Source: Formivibrio citricus
GTDB lineage: Bacteria; Pseudomonadota; Gammaproteobacteria; Burkholderiales; Chitinibacteraceae
Direction: 5' to 3'
NCBI RefSeq assembly: GCF_900115065.1
Contig: NZ_FOVE01000016.1
Span: forward strand, 31,612-95,611
Length of the DNA: 64,000 bases
A program made the position numbers and the translations under genes. Below are positions 1 to 8,184 of this stretch, in pieces (the stretch's first letter is position 1; every line of letters begins with the position of its first letter). Below the pieces are notes generated by a model. It made no database searches. It had not been told where the DNA came from and worked only from the letters and a program-made list of their open reading frames with translations.

Positions 1-701
1 GCGGCGTTGGGGTCGAAAGAAAAGATATCAGCTCCCCAGCCAATGGCTTCGACGAGTGACTCGTGTTCCCTGATGCGAGCTTTGAGCACCTGTCCCGGGA
101 AATGGTTTTCCAGTTCTTCCGTGACATTTTCAACCGTGCCGCGCCCTGGAATGTAACGGTTAATCAGATAACGACGTTCCTTTGGCCCCGAGAGCTTTTC
201 CAGACCGGCCAGTGTCCGGCTCAGGATCTGGGCGCCATTCAGCGCCAGATATTCGGCGGCAACGGGAATCAACACCAGATCGGCAGCAAAAAGTGCAGAG
301 AAGGACAAGATACCGAGCGCGGGGCTGCAGTCGATGATGATCGGTATCCCGCTTTGCTCCAGCATTTCTGCTTCAATGGCCTGTTTCAGACGTCTGAGAT
401 TTGCCTGTTGACGAGACGGAATGACGTCGACTCGCGCCAATTCGAGATGAGCAGGTATGAAGCGTATGCCGTCGTTCAGAGAAACGGCCAAGTCAAGCAG
501 GGATGATTGTCCTTTGTAGAAGGACGAAATACTGGCCGGGGATTTGGGGCGTTGTTGCCACAAAGCAGTCAGGTGGGCTTGTGGATCGAGATCGATGACC
601 AGCGGCTCGACACCGTTCTTGGCAATAGCTGCTGCAAGGTTGGCGGCGATAGTGGTTTTGCCGACCCCGCCTTTCTGGTTGAAGACTGCAATGACCGTCA
701 T
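1..701 (-). CDS. ParA-family (MinD/ParA/Soj) ATPase, 3' end cut by the window
   Basis: Reading inward from 701, the reverse strand encodes at least 233 residues beginning MTVIAVFNQKGGVGKTT. The deviant Walker A motif KGGVGKTT lies at residues 10-17, followed by VIDLDPQ and an IIDCSP Walker B-like motif, which is the ParA/Soj signature. Such ATPases bind the nucleoid or membrane as ATP dimers and position DNA or protein cargo. No parB or parS is visible beside it, so it could be a solo ParA-like protein positioning another cargo rather than the chromosomal partition protein. The stop codon lies outside the window. Confidence 0.9.
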   Translation of the reverse strand, partial: MTVIAVFNQKGGVGKTTIAANLAAAIAKNGVEPLVIDLDPQAHLTALWQQRPKSPASISSFYKGQSSLLDLAVSLNDGIRFIPAHLELARVDVIPSRQQANLRRLKQAIEAEMLEQSGIPIIIDCSPALGILSFSALFAADLVLIPVAAEYLALNGAQILSRTLAGLEKLSGPKERRYLINRYIPGRGTVENVTEELENHFPGQVLKARIREHESLVEAIGWGADIFSFDPNA

Positions 702-780
702 GCTGGTTCCCGATGAAGCGTGGAGTCTGCGGTTATAGCGTATCCCGCGCAGGAAGCAAAGTATCAGCCGACAAAACCGA

Positions 781-813
781 AAAAAGCAAACCGGCGGGGC
801 TATGCCCGCCGGC
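781..813 (-). terminator. Rho-independent terminator of phoH
   Basis: An 8-bp GC-only stem (791-798 with 805-812) is followed on the minus strand by a T-rich tract (complement of the A run at 781-785). It sits directly after the phoH stop codon. Confidence 0.8.
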
Positions 814-820
814 TTCTTGG

Positions 821-2230
821 TTACAGAACCTCGGCCGCGTAATCGGCCAGGCGCGAGCGCTCGCCACGAGTCAGCGTGATGTGCCCGGAATGATCCCAAC
901 CTTTGAAACGATCCACGACATAGGTCAGCCCGGAAGAGCCCTCGGTCAGGTATGGTGTATCGATCTGGGCGATGTTGCCCAAGCATACCACCTTGGTGCC
1001 GGGGCCGGCCCGCGTGATAAGGGTTTTCATCTGTTTGGGCGTGAGGTTCTGCGCCTCGTCGATGATCAGGAACTTGTTGAGGAAGGTGCGCCCGCGCATG
1101 AAGTTGAGCGACTTGACCTTGATGCGACTGCGGATCAGGTCGCGCGTAGCGGCGCGCCCCCAGTCACCCCCGTCGTTGTCGGTCTTGTTGAGAACGTCGA
1201 GGTTGTCTTCCAGTGCGCCCATCCAGGGCTGCATTTTTTCCTCTTCAGTGCCCGGCAGGAAGCCGATGTCTTCCCCGACCGGAACCGTCACGCGGGTCAT
1301 GATGATTTCGCTGTAGAGCTTCGATTCCAGTGTTTGCGTCAGCCCGGCAGCCAGGGTGAGCAAAGTCTTGCCTGTACCAGCCTGACCCAGCAGCGAGACG
1401 AAATCGATCTCCGGGTTCATCAACAGATTCAGGGCGAAATTCTGCTCGCGGTTGCGCGCCGTTATACCCCAGATGGCGTTCTTGTGGTGCGAATAGTCTT
1501 TCAGGCTTTCAAGTTGTGCGGTCTTGCCTTCAATGGAAAGCACGCGAGCCAGGAATGACGGCTCCCCGCTCTGGAACAGCAACTGGTTGGGGTGCAGGTC
1601 GGTGCTGTCCGGGCCGGTCAGGCGCCAATAGCTACGCCCGCCTTCCTGCCACGACTTCATGTCCTTGCCGTTGCGCTCCCAGAAATCCTGGTCGATTTCC
1701 TGCATGCCGGTGTAGAGCAGGTCGGTGTCTTCCAGCACCTTGTCGTTGAAATAGTCTTCGGCCGACATTCCAAGCGCCCGGGCCTTGATGCGCATGTTGA
1801 TGTCTTTGGAGACCAGGATGACATGGCGCTTGGGCTGCAACTGCTGCAGGTGATGCAGCACCCCCAGGATCTGGTTGTCCGCCTTGCCCATGGGCAACTG
1901 GGAGGGCAGGGTGCTGGTGGTAGCTTCAGTCTGCAGAAAAAGCCTCCCGGTAGCTTGCCCTTTGCTCGCTGCTTCCAGTGGAACGCCTTCCTGCAGGACA
2001 TGCTCCTGTCCGCTGATCAATTCTTCCATGAAACGGCTGGCCTGACGCGCATTACGGGCAACTTCCGACATGCCCTTCTTGTTGCTGTCCAGTTCTTCCA
2101 GCGTCACCATCGGCAGGAAAATGTCATGTTCCTCGAAGCGGTAAAGCGATGTGGGATCGTGCATCAGCACGTTGGTGTCGAGCACGAAAAGCTTGGTAGT
2201 TCCGTTTGCCTTGCGCTTGCGGGCGGCCAT
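821..2230 (-). CDS. phoH: PhoH family protein with N-terminal PIN domain
   Basis: The 469-residue protein joins an N-terminal PIN nuclease-like domain (KLFVLDTNVLMHDP, first acidic residue D18) to a C-terminal PhoH-like ATPase (Walker A GQAGTGKTLL, Walker B FLIIDEAQNLT). This is the PhoH2-type architecture, thought to act as an RNA helicase coupled to an RNase. The frame extends further upstream, but the ATG at 2230 is preceded by a purine-rich AGGGAGAA site at proper spacing and starts the conserved part. It lies 26 nt downstream of bcp on the same strand, so the two are probably co-transcribed. Confidence 0.92.
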   Translation of the reverse strand: MAARKRKANGTTKLFVLDTNVLMHDPTSLYRFEEHDIFLPMVTLEELDSNKKGMSEVARNARQASRFMEELISGQEHVLQEGVPLEAASKGQATGRLFLQTEATTSTLPSQLPMGKADNQILGVLHHLQQLQPKRHVILVSKDINMRIKARALGMSAEDYFNDKVLEDTDLLYTGMQEIDQDFWERNGKDMKSWQEGGRSYWRLTGPDSTDLHPNQLLFQSGEPSFLARVLSIEGKTAQLESLKDYSHHKNAIWGITARNREQNFALNLLMNPEIDFVSLLGQAGTGKTLLTLAAGLTQTLESKLYSEIIMTRVTVPVGEDIGFLPGTEEEKMQPWMGALEDNLDVLNKTDNDGGDWGRAATRDLIRSRIKVKSLNFMRGRTFLNKFLIIDEAQNLTPKQMKTLITRAGPGTKVVCLGNIAQIDTPYLTEGSSGLTYVVDRFKGWDHSGHITLTRGERSRLADYAAEVL

Positions 2231-2256
2231 GGTATGTTCTCCCTGTGTGACGACAA

Positions 2257-2715
2257 TTATTCGAGTGTTTGTACAAAAGCCAGCACTTCTGCAACGTGGT
2301 CCGGCACCTTTACACCACGCCACTCGCGCAGGATCTCTCCGTTGCGGCCGATGACGAAAGTGCTGCGTTCCACGCCTTGCACCTCTTTACCATAGAGTTT
2401 TTTGGTTTTGATGACATTGAACGCCTGGCAGGCAATTTCATCCGGATCGGAAACCAGATCGAACGGATAGGCTTGCTTGGCTTTGAAGTTCTCGTGCGAT
2501 TTGAGGCTGTCGCGCGACAGCCCGAACACCTTGCACCCAGCGGCCAAAAAGGCTTCGTGTGCATCGCGAAAATTGCCGCCTTCCGTGGTGCAGCCCGGCG
2601 TGTTGTCCTTGGGGTAGAAATAGAGCACGAATTTTTGCCCTTTCAGGCTTTCGGTATCGAACATGCCGTTGCTGGTCATCGGCAGGCGCAGGGCAGGGCA
2701 AGTTGTGTTGGTCAT
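2257..2715 (-). CDS. bcp: Peroxiredoxin of the Bcp/PrxQ family
   Basis: This 152-residue thiol peroxidase reduces H2O2 and organic hydroperoxides. The peroxidatic cysteine is C42 in the motif TPGCTTEG. The resolving cysteine that E. coli Bcp carries five residues later is replaced by glycine (position 47), so the enzyme is either 1-Cys or uses a more distant cysteine. The ATG at 2715 is chosen because an AGGAGA ribosome site precedes it by a normal spacing and because it gives the family length. It is the first gene of a bcp-phoH unit, divergent from dcd. Confidence 0.93.
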   Translation of the reverse strand: MTNTTCPALRLPMTSNGMFDTESLKGQKFVLYFYPKDNTPGCTTEGGNFRDAHEAFLAAGCKVFGLSRDSLKSHENFKAKQAYPFDLVSDPDEIACQAFNVIKTKKLYGKEVQGVERSTFVIGRNGEILREWRGVKVPDHVAEVLAFVQTLE

Positions 2716-2824
2716 CGGTGTTCTCCTGTTTTGATTTTGGTCGATGGGAAGTGCTTGGGCAAGCAGTGTTATCGATTGTCCGCATCCTTTGTTGGCTGGT
2801 GTATCCAGCCGCACGACGGCGGTC

Positions 2825-2830
2825 TAGAAT
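2825..2830 (+). promoter_or_regulatory. Candidate -10 box (TAGAAT) of dcd
   Basis: TAGAAT lies 31 nt before the dcd start codon. The same hexamer recurs before many genes of this window. No good -35 match is seen. Confidence 0.5.
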
Positions 2831-2861
2831 GCTCGGATTCAATGGATATGGTGTCAGGATC

Positions 2862-3437
2862 ATGAGCATCAAGAGCGACAAGTGGATTCGCCGCATGGCG
2901 CAGCTGCACAGCATGATCGATCCGTTCGTGCCGGGGCAGGTCAAGATGGTTGATGGCCAGCGCATTGTTTCCTATGGCACATCCAGTTACGGCTACGATA
3001 TTCGCTGTGCAGACGAATTCAAGGTGTTCACCAACCTCAACAGCACGATCGTCGATCCGAAGAATTTCGATGAAAACAGCTTTGTCGACGTATCCGGCAA
3101 AGGCTACTGCATCATCCCGCCCAACTCCTTCGCACTGGCCCGCACCGTCGAATACTTCCGCATCCCGCGCAACGTCCTGACGGTCTGCCTCGGCAAATCC
3201 ACCTACGCGCGGTGCGGAATCATCGTGAACGTCACGCCATTCGAGCCGGAATGGGAAGGCTACGTGACGCTGGAGTTTTCCAATACCACCCCGCTGCCGG
3301 CCAAGATCTATGCTAACGAAGGCGTGGCGCAGGTGCTGTTCTTCGAGGCGGATGCCGACGATGTCTGCGAGACCTCGTACCGGGATCGTGGCGGCAAGTA
3401 TCAGGGGCAGGTGGGCGTGACTTTGCCCAAGACTTGA
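2862..3437 (+). CDS. dcd: dCTP deaminase
   Basis: The 191-residue protein deaminates dCTP to dUTP, supplying dUMP for thymidylate synthesis. The family core is plain: GKSTYARCG, then the [15 protein letters not shown] segment that holds the catalytic glutamate, and a C-terminal GKYQGQ stretch. The length matches the proteobacterial enzyme (about 190 residues). The ATG at 2862 follows a TAGAAT -10 box by about 30 nt and begins the conserved [13 protein letters not shown] sequence; longer readings of the frame are not conserved. It is followed at once by a terminator, so it is probably monocistronic. Confidence 0.96.
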   Translation: MSIKSDKWIRRMAQLHSMIDPFVPGQVKMVDGQRIVSYGTSSYGYDIRCADEFKVFTNLNSTIVDPKNFDENSFVDVSGKGYCIIPPNSFALARTVEYFRIPRNVLTVCLGKSTYARCGIIVNVTPFEPEWEGYVTLEFSNTTPLPAKIYANEGVAQVLFFEADADDVCETSYRDRGGKYQGQVGVTLPKT

Positions 3438-3448
3438 CTGAACTCACA

Positions 3449-3471
3449 AGGCCGGTTCGCCGGCCTATTTT
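3449..3471 (+). terminator. Terminator of dcd with UUCG tetraloop
   Basis: A 7-bp GC-rich stem (3449-3455 with 3460-3466) closes a TTCG loop and is followed by ATTTT. Confidence 0.85.
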
Positions 3472-3539
3472 GATGATTTACAGTATACAAATAAATATAA
3501 TAATATCCGGCAATATCCACCAGTCGCAGGAAAAGCAAA

Positions 3540-3896
3540 ATGACCGCAAGCTACAAGGAACTGGCCTCCCAGATCGGCGGCAAGCTCAAGGAATTCAACA
3601 AGGACATTCCGGAGACGATGCAGGGCTTCATGCAGATGTCGAAGGCCACACATGCGGATGGCGCGCTGAGCGCCAAACACAAGGAACTGATCGCCATGGC
3701 CATCGGCATTGCCGCGCGCTGCCAGGGATGTCTGGCGTTCCACGCCCAAACCTGCGTCAAGATGGGCGTGACCCGTGCAGAGTTTGAAGAGATGATTCAG
3801 GTCGCGGTATACATGGGCGGCGGCCCGTCGCTGATGACGGCAGCAGAGGCGTTGATTGCTTATGAAGAATGCGGCGGCGAAAAAGCCTCTGCTTGA
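3540..3896 (+). CDS. Carboxymuconolactone decarboxylase / AhpD-like family protein
   Basis: This 118-residue all-helical protein carries the CMD family motif CQGCLAFH, with C61-x-x-C64 and H68, the layout of the AhpD-type thiol reductase and peroxidase active site. Proteins of this size usually act as small alkylhydroperoxidase-like enzymes rather than true muconolactone decarboxylases. The ATG at 3540 follows a weak AGGAAA site. It stands alone between two terminators. An antioxidant role is an inference from the CxxC motif; the substrate cannot be told from sequence. Confidence 0.85.
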   Translation: MTASYKELASQIGGKLKEFNKDIPETMQGFMQMSKATHADGALSAKHKELIAMAIGIAARCQGCLAFHAQTCVKMGVTRAEFEEMIQVAVYMGGGPSLMTAAEALIAYEECGGEKASA

Positions 3897-3926
3897 TGCG
3901 GTAAGCCTGTGCCTCCAAAAACGACG

Positions 3927-3954
3927 CGGCGCAGTTATGAAACTGCGCCGTTTT
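3927..3954 (+). terminator. Terminator after the CMD-family gene
   Basis: A perfect 10-bp stem (3927-3936 with 3941-3950) with an ATGA loop is followed by TTTT. Confidence 0.88.
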
Positions 3955-3971
3955 CATTGTGGCTTCTTTGG

Positions 3972-3977
3972 TAGAAT
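3972..3977 (+). promoter_or_regulatory. Candidate -10 box (TAGAAT) of cysS
   Basis: TAGAAT lies 27 nt before the cysS ATG and directly after the upstream terminator. The -35 region is poor. Confidence 0.5.
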
Positions 3978-4004
3978 GCCGCTTTTAACGTGATTCGAAC
4001 CGCC

Positions 4005-5384
4005 ATGCTGACCGTCTACAACACCCTTGCCCGCGAAAAACAGGAATTCCGCCCCATCGAACCCGGCAAGGTGCGCATGTATGTCTGCGGCATGACGGTG
4101 TATGACCTCTGTCATGTCGGGCATGCGCGCATGCTCTCGTCATTCGACGTGATCTATCGCTGGCTCAAGGCATCGGGTTTTGATGTAACTTATGTGCGCA
4201 ATATCACGGACATCGACGACAAGATCATCAAGCGCGCCGCGGAAAACGGCGAACCGATCGAGGCGCTGACCGAACGGACCATCCGCCTCATGCAGGAGGA
4301 CTGCGCTGCACTCAGCTTGCTGCCGCCCACCGTTGAGCCGCGCGCAACCCTGCATATCGACGACATGCTGGCGCTGATTGGCAAGCTGATTGCCAAGGGG
4401 CGCGCGTATCCGGCCAGTAATGGCGATGTGTACTACGCGGTGCGCGAATTTCCAGGCTACGGCAAGTTGTCCGGCAAGTCCCTGGAAGACCTGCGTGCCG
4501 GCGAGCGCGTGGCGGTGGATGAATTCAAGCGCGATCCGCTCGACTTCGTGCTGTGGAAAGCCGCCAAGCCGGGCGAGCCCTACTGGGATTCGCCGTGGGG
4601 CAAGGGTCGTCCGGGCTGGCATATCGAATGCTCGGCCATGAGCTGCCGCCATCTGGGCGAGCAATTCGACATCCACGGGGGCGGGGCCGATTTGCAGTTC
4701 CCGCACCATGAAAACGAGATTGCCCAATCCGAAGGTGCGCATGACCACGGTTATGTGAACTACTGGCTGCACAACGGTTTTGTGCAGGTCGACGGCGAGA
4801 AGATGTCCAAATCGCTGGGCAATTTCTTCACAATCCGCGATGTGTTGCAGCATTTCGACGGTGAAGTGATCCGCTATTTGATCGTCCGCGCACACTACCG
4901 TAGCCCGATCAATTTTGCCGATACCCTGCTGGAAGATGCACGCCAGGGGCTGACCCGTCTTTACACGGCCTTGAAGGGGATTGAGCTGCCTGCGGCAGGG
5001 GAAATCGATTGGGCCAACCCGTTTGCCGCCCGCTTCAAGCGCGCGATGGACGACGACTTCAATACGCCCGAAGCAGTGGCGGTGCTGTTCGATCTGGCGG
5101 GCGAAGTCAACAAGACCAAAGACGCGGCGATTGCACTGCTGCTCAAGCAACTGGGCGGCATTCTGGGCTTGCTGGATCGTGATCCGGTCGCCTTCCTGCA
5201 AAGCGGCGTTCCGGTTGCCGAGGGGGCTTTGACATCGGAAGAGGTCGAAGCGCTGATCGCCGCGCGCAAGACTGCCCGTGCAGCCAAAGATTTTGCCGAA
5301 TCGGACCGTATCCGCAAGGAACTGGACGATAAAGGTATTCTGCTGGAAGATGGGCCGCAGGGAACGACCTGGCGCCGGAAGTAG
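4005..5384 (+). CDS. cysS: Cysteinyl-tRNA synthetase
   Basis: The 459-residue class I synthetase charges tRNA-Cys. The HIGH-type signature is HVGHARM near residue 31, and the second signature [10 protein letters not shown] is in the middle. The zinc-binding cysteine and histidines in [14 protein letters not shown] and [10 protein letters not shown] are all present, and the C-terminus [13 protein letters not shown] matches E. coli CysS. The ATG at 4005 is preferred over a GTG at 3990 because homologues begin M-L-x-x-x-N-T-L. A terminator and a hairpin element follow. Confidence 0.97.
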   Translation: MLTVYNTLAREKQEFRPIEPGKVRMYVCGMTVYDLCHVGHARMLSSFDVIYRWLKASGFDVTYVRNITDIDDKIIKRAAENGEPIEALTERTIRLMQEDCAALSLLPPTVEPRATLHIDDMLALIGKLIAKGRAYPASNGDVYYAVREFPGYGKLSGKSLEDLRAGERVAVDEFKRDPLDFVLWKAAKPGEPYWDSPWGKGRPGWHIECSAMSCRHLGEQFDIHGGGADLQFPHHENEIAQSEGAHDHGYVNYWLHNGFVQVDGEKMSKSLGNFFTIRDVLQHFDGEVIRYLIVRAHYRSPINFADTLLEDARQGLTRLYTALKGIELPAAGEIDWANPFAARFKRAMDDDFNTPEAVAVLFDLAGEVNKTKDAAIALLLKQLGGILGLLDRDPVAFLQSGVPVAEGALTSEEVEALIAARKTARAAKDFAESDRIRKELDDKGILLEDGPQGTTWRRK

Positions 5385-5389
5385 GCAGC

Positions 5390-5502
5390 TACGCCTTCGC
5401 ATCTGGCAGTCGGGCGGTGCTCGGAATCCTCATGTACCCCCTGTACATTCAGGTTCCTGCGCTCCGTCCTTCTGCCACCTGCTTTGGCTTGCTCGCCTAC
5501 TG
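5390..5502 (+). repeat. Dispersed long-hairpin element, copy 1
   Basis: The sequence can fold into an imperfect hairpin of about 70 nt. Nested complementary blocks are GGCAG with CTGCC, a GCGG/CCG block, GGAA with TTCC, and ATGTAC with GTACAT near the tip. A second related copy lies at 10865-10972. It sits immediately after the cysS stop codon and before the cysS terminator. Confidence 0.65.
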
Positions 5503-5535
5503 TAAAGAGTCTCAAAACCGGCTTGGCAGACATCC

Positions 5536-5562
5536 AACGGCCGCTTCGGCGGCCGTTTTTTT
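5536..5562 (+). terminator. Terminator downstream of cysS
   Basis: A perfect 9-bp stem (5536-5544 with 5549-5557) closes a TTCG tetraloop and is followed by a run of seven T. Confidence 0.9.
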
Positions 5563-5622
5563 GCCTTCTGGTTTTCGGTAATCGCTATACTTCAAAACAT
5601 CCATTGGGAGACGACAGGCAAC

Positions 5623-7977
5623 ATGGCTGAACTGGGTGGTGGGCGTTTTCGCATTGAGCGCAACCTTGGGCAGGGTGCCCAGGGATCTGTTTTTCTGGCT
5701 CACGATACCCGGCTTGACCGCAAGGTGGCCATCAAGTTGCTGCGCCCGGACCAAGCACCGAAGAGCCTGGATGAAGCCCGTTTGGTCAGCAAACTGCAAC
5801 ATCCCAATGTGGTAGCGTTGCATGACGTGTTTATCGAAAGCGGCCGAACGGGATTGGTGTTTGAGTACGTAGAGGGTGAAACCCTCTCTGAATATCTACG
5901 GCGCGAAGGTGCGCAGACCCCAGTCCGTGCTGTCGAACTGATGCTGGGAATCCTGGATGGTTTGGCCAGCGCCCATGCGCAGGGAATCATCCACCGCGAC
6001 ATCAAGCCGCAGAACATCATGATCGATAGCAGCGGCCGTCCCCGTATCATGGATTTCGGCGTGGCGACCCGCAATGCCGGCGAATCCGGCATGACAGGAA
6101 CCGTCGGCTACATGGCGCCGGAAATGCTCAAGAACATGCCGGTAGAAGCGCAGGCGGACATTTTCGCTGCCGGGATGACGCTCTACCAGATGCTGACCGG
6201 CCGGTTGCCGGTAGAGGGGGGATCGCTCTTTGCCACGCTCAATCGCATTGCCAACGAAAAGATCGCACCGCCTTCGTCTATTCGTCCCGGGATTGACGAA
6301 CAACTCGATCATCTGGTGATGGTGGCCCTGTTCAAGGAACCGCAGGAACGATACGCCAACGTTTCCGCCATGCGCGAGGCATTAACGGACTGGCTGGAGG
6401 CCGGCAAAAACGAGCCGGCAAAAGAGGGCGCGGGCGGCAGTCGCAACAGCACGCTGGATTTCCTGCTGCGCCGCATGAGCCACACGGCGGATTTTCCCGC
6501 GCTCTCCCAGACAATCAGCGCCATCAACCGCATCAACAATTCCGATTCCGAGCGTCTGCAGAGCCTGTCCGCAGCAATCCTCAAGGATTTCTCGCTGACC
6601 AACAAATTGCTGCGTATCGTCAATTCGGCGACTTATGGCCAGTTCGGCGGCGCGATCAGCACGGTTTCGCGTGCCATCGTAATCCTTGGTTTCGACCACA
6701 TCCGCAATCTGGCGGTGACGCTGCTGCTGTTCGAGCACATGCGCAACAAGACCCAAGCCGAGCAATTGCGCGAAGCTTCGCTGAAGAGCTTTTTCGGCGG
6801 TCTGTTGGCAAGCACGCTGGGCAAGAAAAGCGGTTGGCGTGAAGTCGAAGAGCTGCAGATTTGCGGTATGTTCCATCACTTGGGCAAGCTGCTGACGCTT
6901 TACTATTTCCACGAGGAAAGCCAGCAGATCGCCAAGCGAGTGGAGCAAACCGGGGAGGACGAGCAGGTCGCGGCCGAGGCCGTTCTGGGAATCAGTTATC
7001 AGGATTTGGCTGTGGGCGTGTCGGGGAGCTGGAATTTCCCCGAACGCATCGTCGGCAGCATGCGCCCCATGCCGGAGGGGCCGATCAGGCAGCCCCAGTC
7101 CCAAATCGAAAAATTACGCTTCTTTGCCAACCTGTCGGGCGACCTGTTGCCCCTGATCGAGCAATCGCCGGCCAATGCGGACAAGTTCCTGGCCAAGGTC
7201 ATGGGCAAGTATGCCAAAGTGGTCAACTGGCCGGCCAGAGATTACCAGGGCATGATTCAGGAGGCGGCAGACCATTACCTGCATTACCTGTCCATCCTCG
7301 GTGTCGAGCAGCGCGGCAGCAGTTTCTGCAAGCGTCTGCGCCAAACCGCTGGACACGCGCCCGCGGCCGATGAAGCAGGCTTCGCGACCGGGGATGTCGG
7401 GATCGAAGAAGCACTGCAGGCTGCTGAAGTACAGGCCGAGGATTCGGCTCCGCTCGACCCCGCGGCCATTCTTTCCGCTGGCGTTCAGGACATCACCAAC
7501 ACCTTGGTGAGCAACTTCAATCTCAACGATCTGCTACGCATGACCCTTGAAACCATGTACCGCGGCATCGGCTTCGAGCGCGTGATCTTCTGTACGCGCG
7601 ACACCAAGCGCCCGATGATGCTGGCGCGCTTCGGCTTCGGCTTGGACATTCAGCAAATAACAGCGAAATTCAGCTTCGACATCAGCCAGACCAATGACGT
7701 TTTCCAGCTTGCGCTGGCGCGCAACGCCGACGTGCTGATCGAAGACATCGACGCCGAATCGATCAAGGCGCGTATCCCGTCCTGGTACAGGGCAGCGGTT
7801 CCCGCCAAAACCTTCATTGTTTTTCCTGTCGTACTCGACAAGAAACCCATCGGTCTTTTCTACGGCGACCGCACGCAAGCCCACTCGCTCAAGATCCCCC
7901 CGGAGCAATTGAACCTGCTCAAGACCTTGCGCAATCAGGCTATCTTGGCGATCCGCCAGAAACAGTTCGGCGGCTGA
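5623..7977 (+). CDS. Serine/threonine protein kinase - HDOD - GAF fusion protein
   Basis: This 784-residue cytoplasmic protein has three domains. Residues 9-260 are a complete Hanks-type kinase: glycine loop G16-QGAQG, K38 in VAIK, HRDIKPQN with D126, DFG at 144-146 and APE at 165-167. Residues about 282-490 are an HDOD domain; the usual HD pair is replaced (MFHHLGK), as is normal for HDOD. Residues about 620-780 are GAF-like. No membrane segment is seen. The likely role is a signal-responsive kinase, with GAF as input and HDOD as output or scaffold, but the substrate is unknown. It is flanked by terminators, so it is its own transcription unit. Confidence 0.9.
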   Translation: MAELGGGRFRIERNLGQGAQGSVFLAHDTRLDRKVAIKLLRPDQAPKSLDEARLVSKLQHPNVVALHDVFIESGRTGLVFEYVEGETLSEYLRREGAQTPVRAVELMLGILDGLASAHAQGIIHRDIKPQNIMIDSSGRPRIMDFGVATRNAGESGMTGTVGYMAPEMLKNMPVEAQADIFAAGMTLYQMLTGRLPVEGGSLFATLNRIANEKIAPPSSIRPGIDEQLDHLVMVALFKEPQERYANVSAMREALTDWLEAGKNEPAKEGAGGSRNSTLDFLLRRMSHTADFPALSQTISAINRINNSDSERLQSLSAAILKDFSLTNKLLRIVNSATYGQFGGAISTVSRAIVILGFDHIRNLAVTLLLFEHMRNKTQAEQLREASLKSFFGGLLASTLGKKSGWREVEELQICGMFHHLGKLLTLYYFHEESQQIAKRVEQTGEDEQVAAEAVLGISYQDLAVGVSGSWNFPERIVGSMRPMPEGPIRQPQSQIEKLRFFANLSGDLLPLIEQSPANADKFLAKVMGKYAKVVNWPARDYQGMIQEAADHYLHYLSILGVEQRGSSFCKRLRQTAGHAPAADEAGFATGDVGIEEALQAAEVQAEDSAPLDPAAILSAGVQDITNTLVSNFNLNDLLRMTLETMYRGIGFERVIFCTRDTKRPMMLARFGFGLDIQQITAKFSFDISQTNDVFQLALARNADVLIEDIDAESIKARIPSWYRAAVPAKTFIVFPVVLDKKPIGLFYGDRTQAHSLKIPPEQLNLLKTLRNQAILAIRQKQFGG

Positions 7978-7994
7978 TTTATCTTGAATTTCTC

Positions 7995-8167
7995 ACCACA
8001 GAGACACAGAGACACAGAGGCAAAGCAAGCAGGGCGGAAAAGCGGAGCGCCTTCCGACAGTTGCATGTCGGATGGCGCCTGCGGCTTATCCAACCTACGC
8101 TTGTTCATCCATCAAGTGAGGTAATCTCAAGGCATAAGAGCCCATTTTTCTCTGCGCATCTGTGGTT
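7995..8167 (+). repeat. Intergenic inverted-repeat element
   Basis: The left end (ACCACAGAGACACAGAGA, from 7995) is an imperfect inverted match of the right end (TTTCTCTGCGCATCTGTGGT, to about 8165). In between is a GTCGGATGGCGCCTGCGG segment of a type often seen in proteobacterial intergenic repeats. It fills the gap between the kinase gene and malQ. No gene is visible here. Confidence 0.5.
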
Positions 8168-8184
8168 CAACTGAAGTTTTCGGA

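Noticed and set aside
4140..5402. A 420-codon open frame antisense to cysS
   Set aside because: It is a shadow frame of the well-supported cysS gene; its translation has no recognisable domain and is rich in the residues expected from reading GC-rich DNA backwards.
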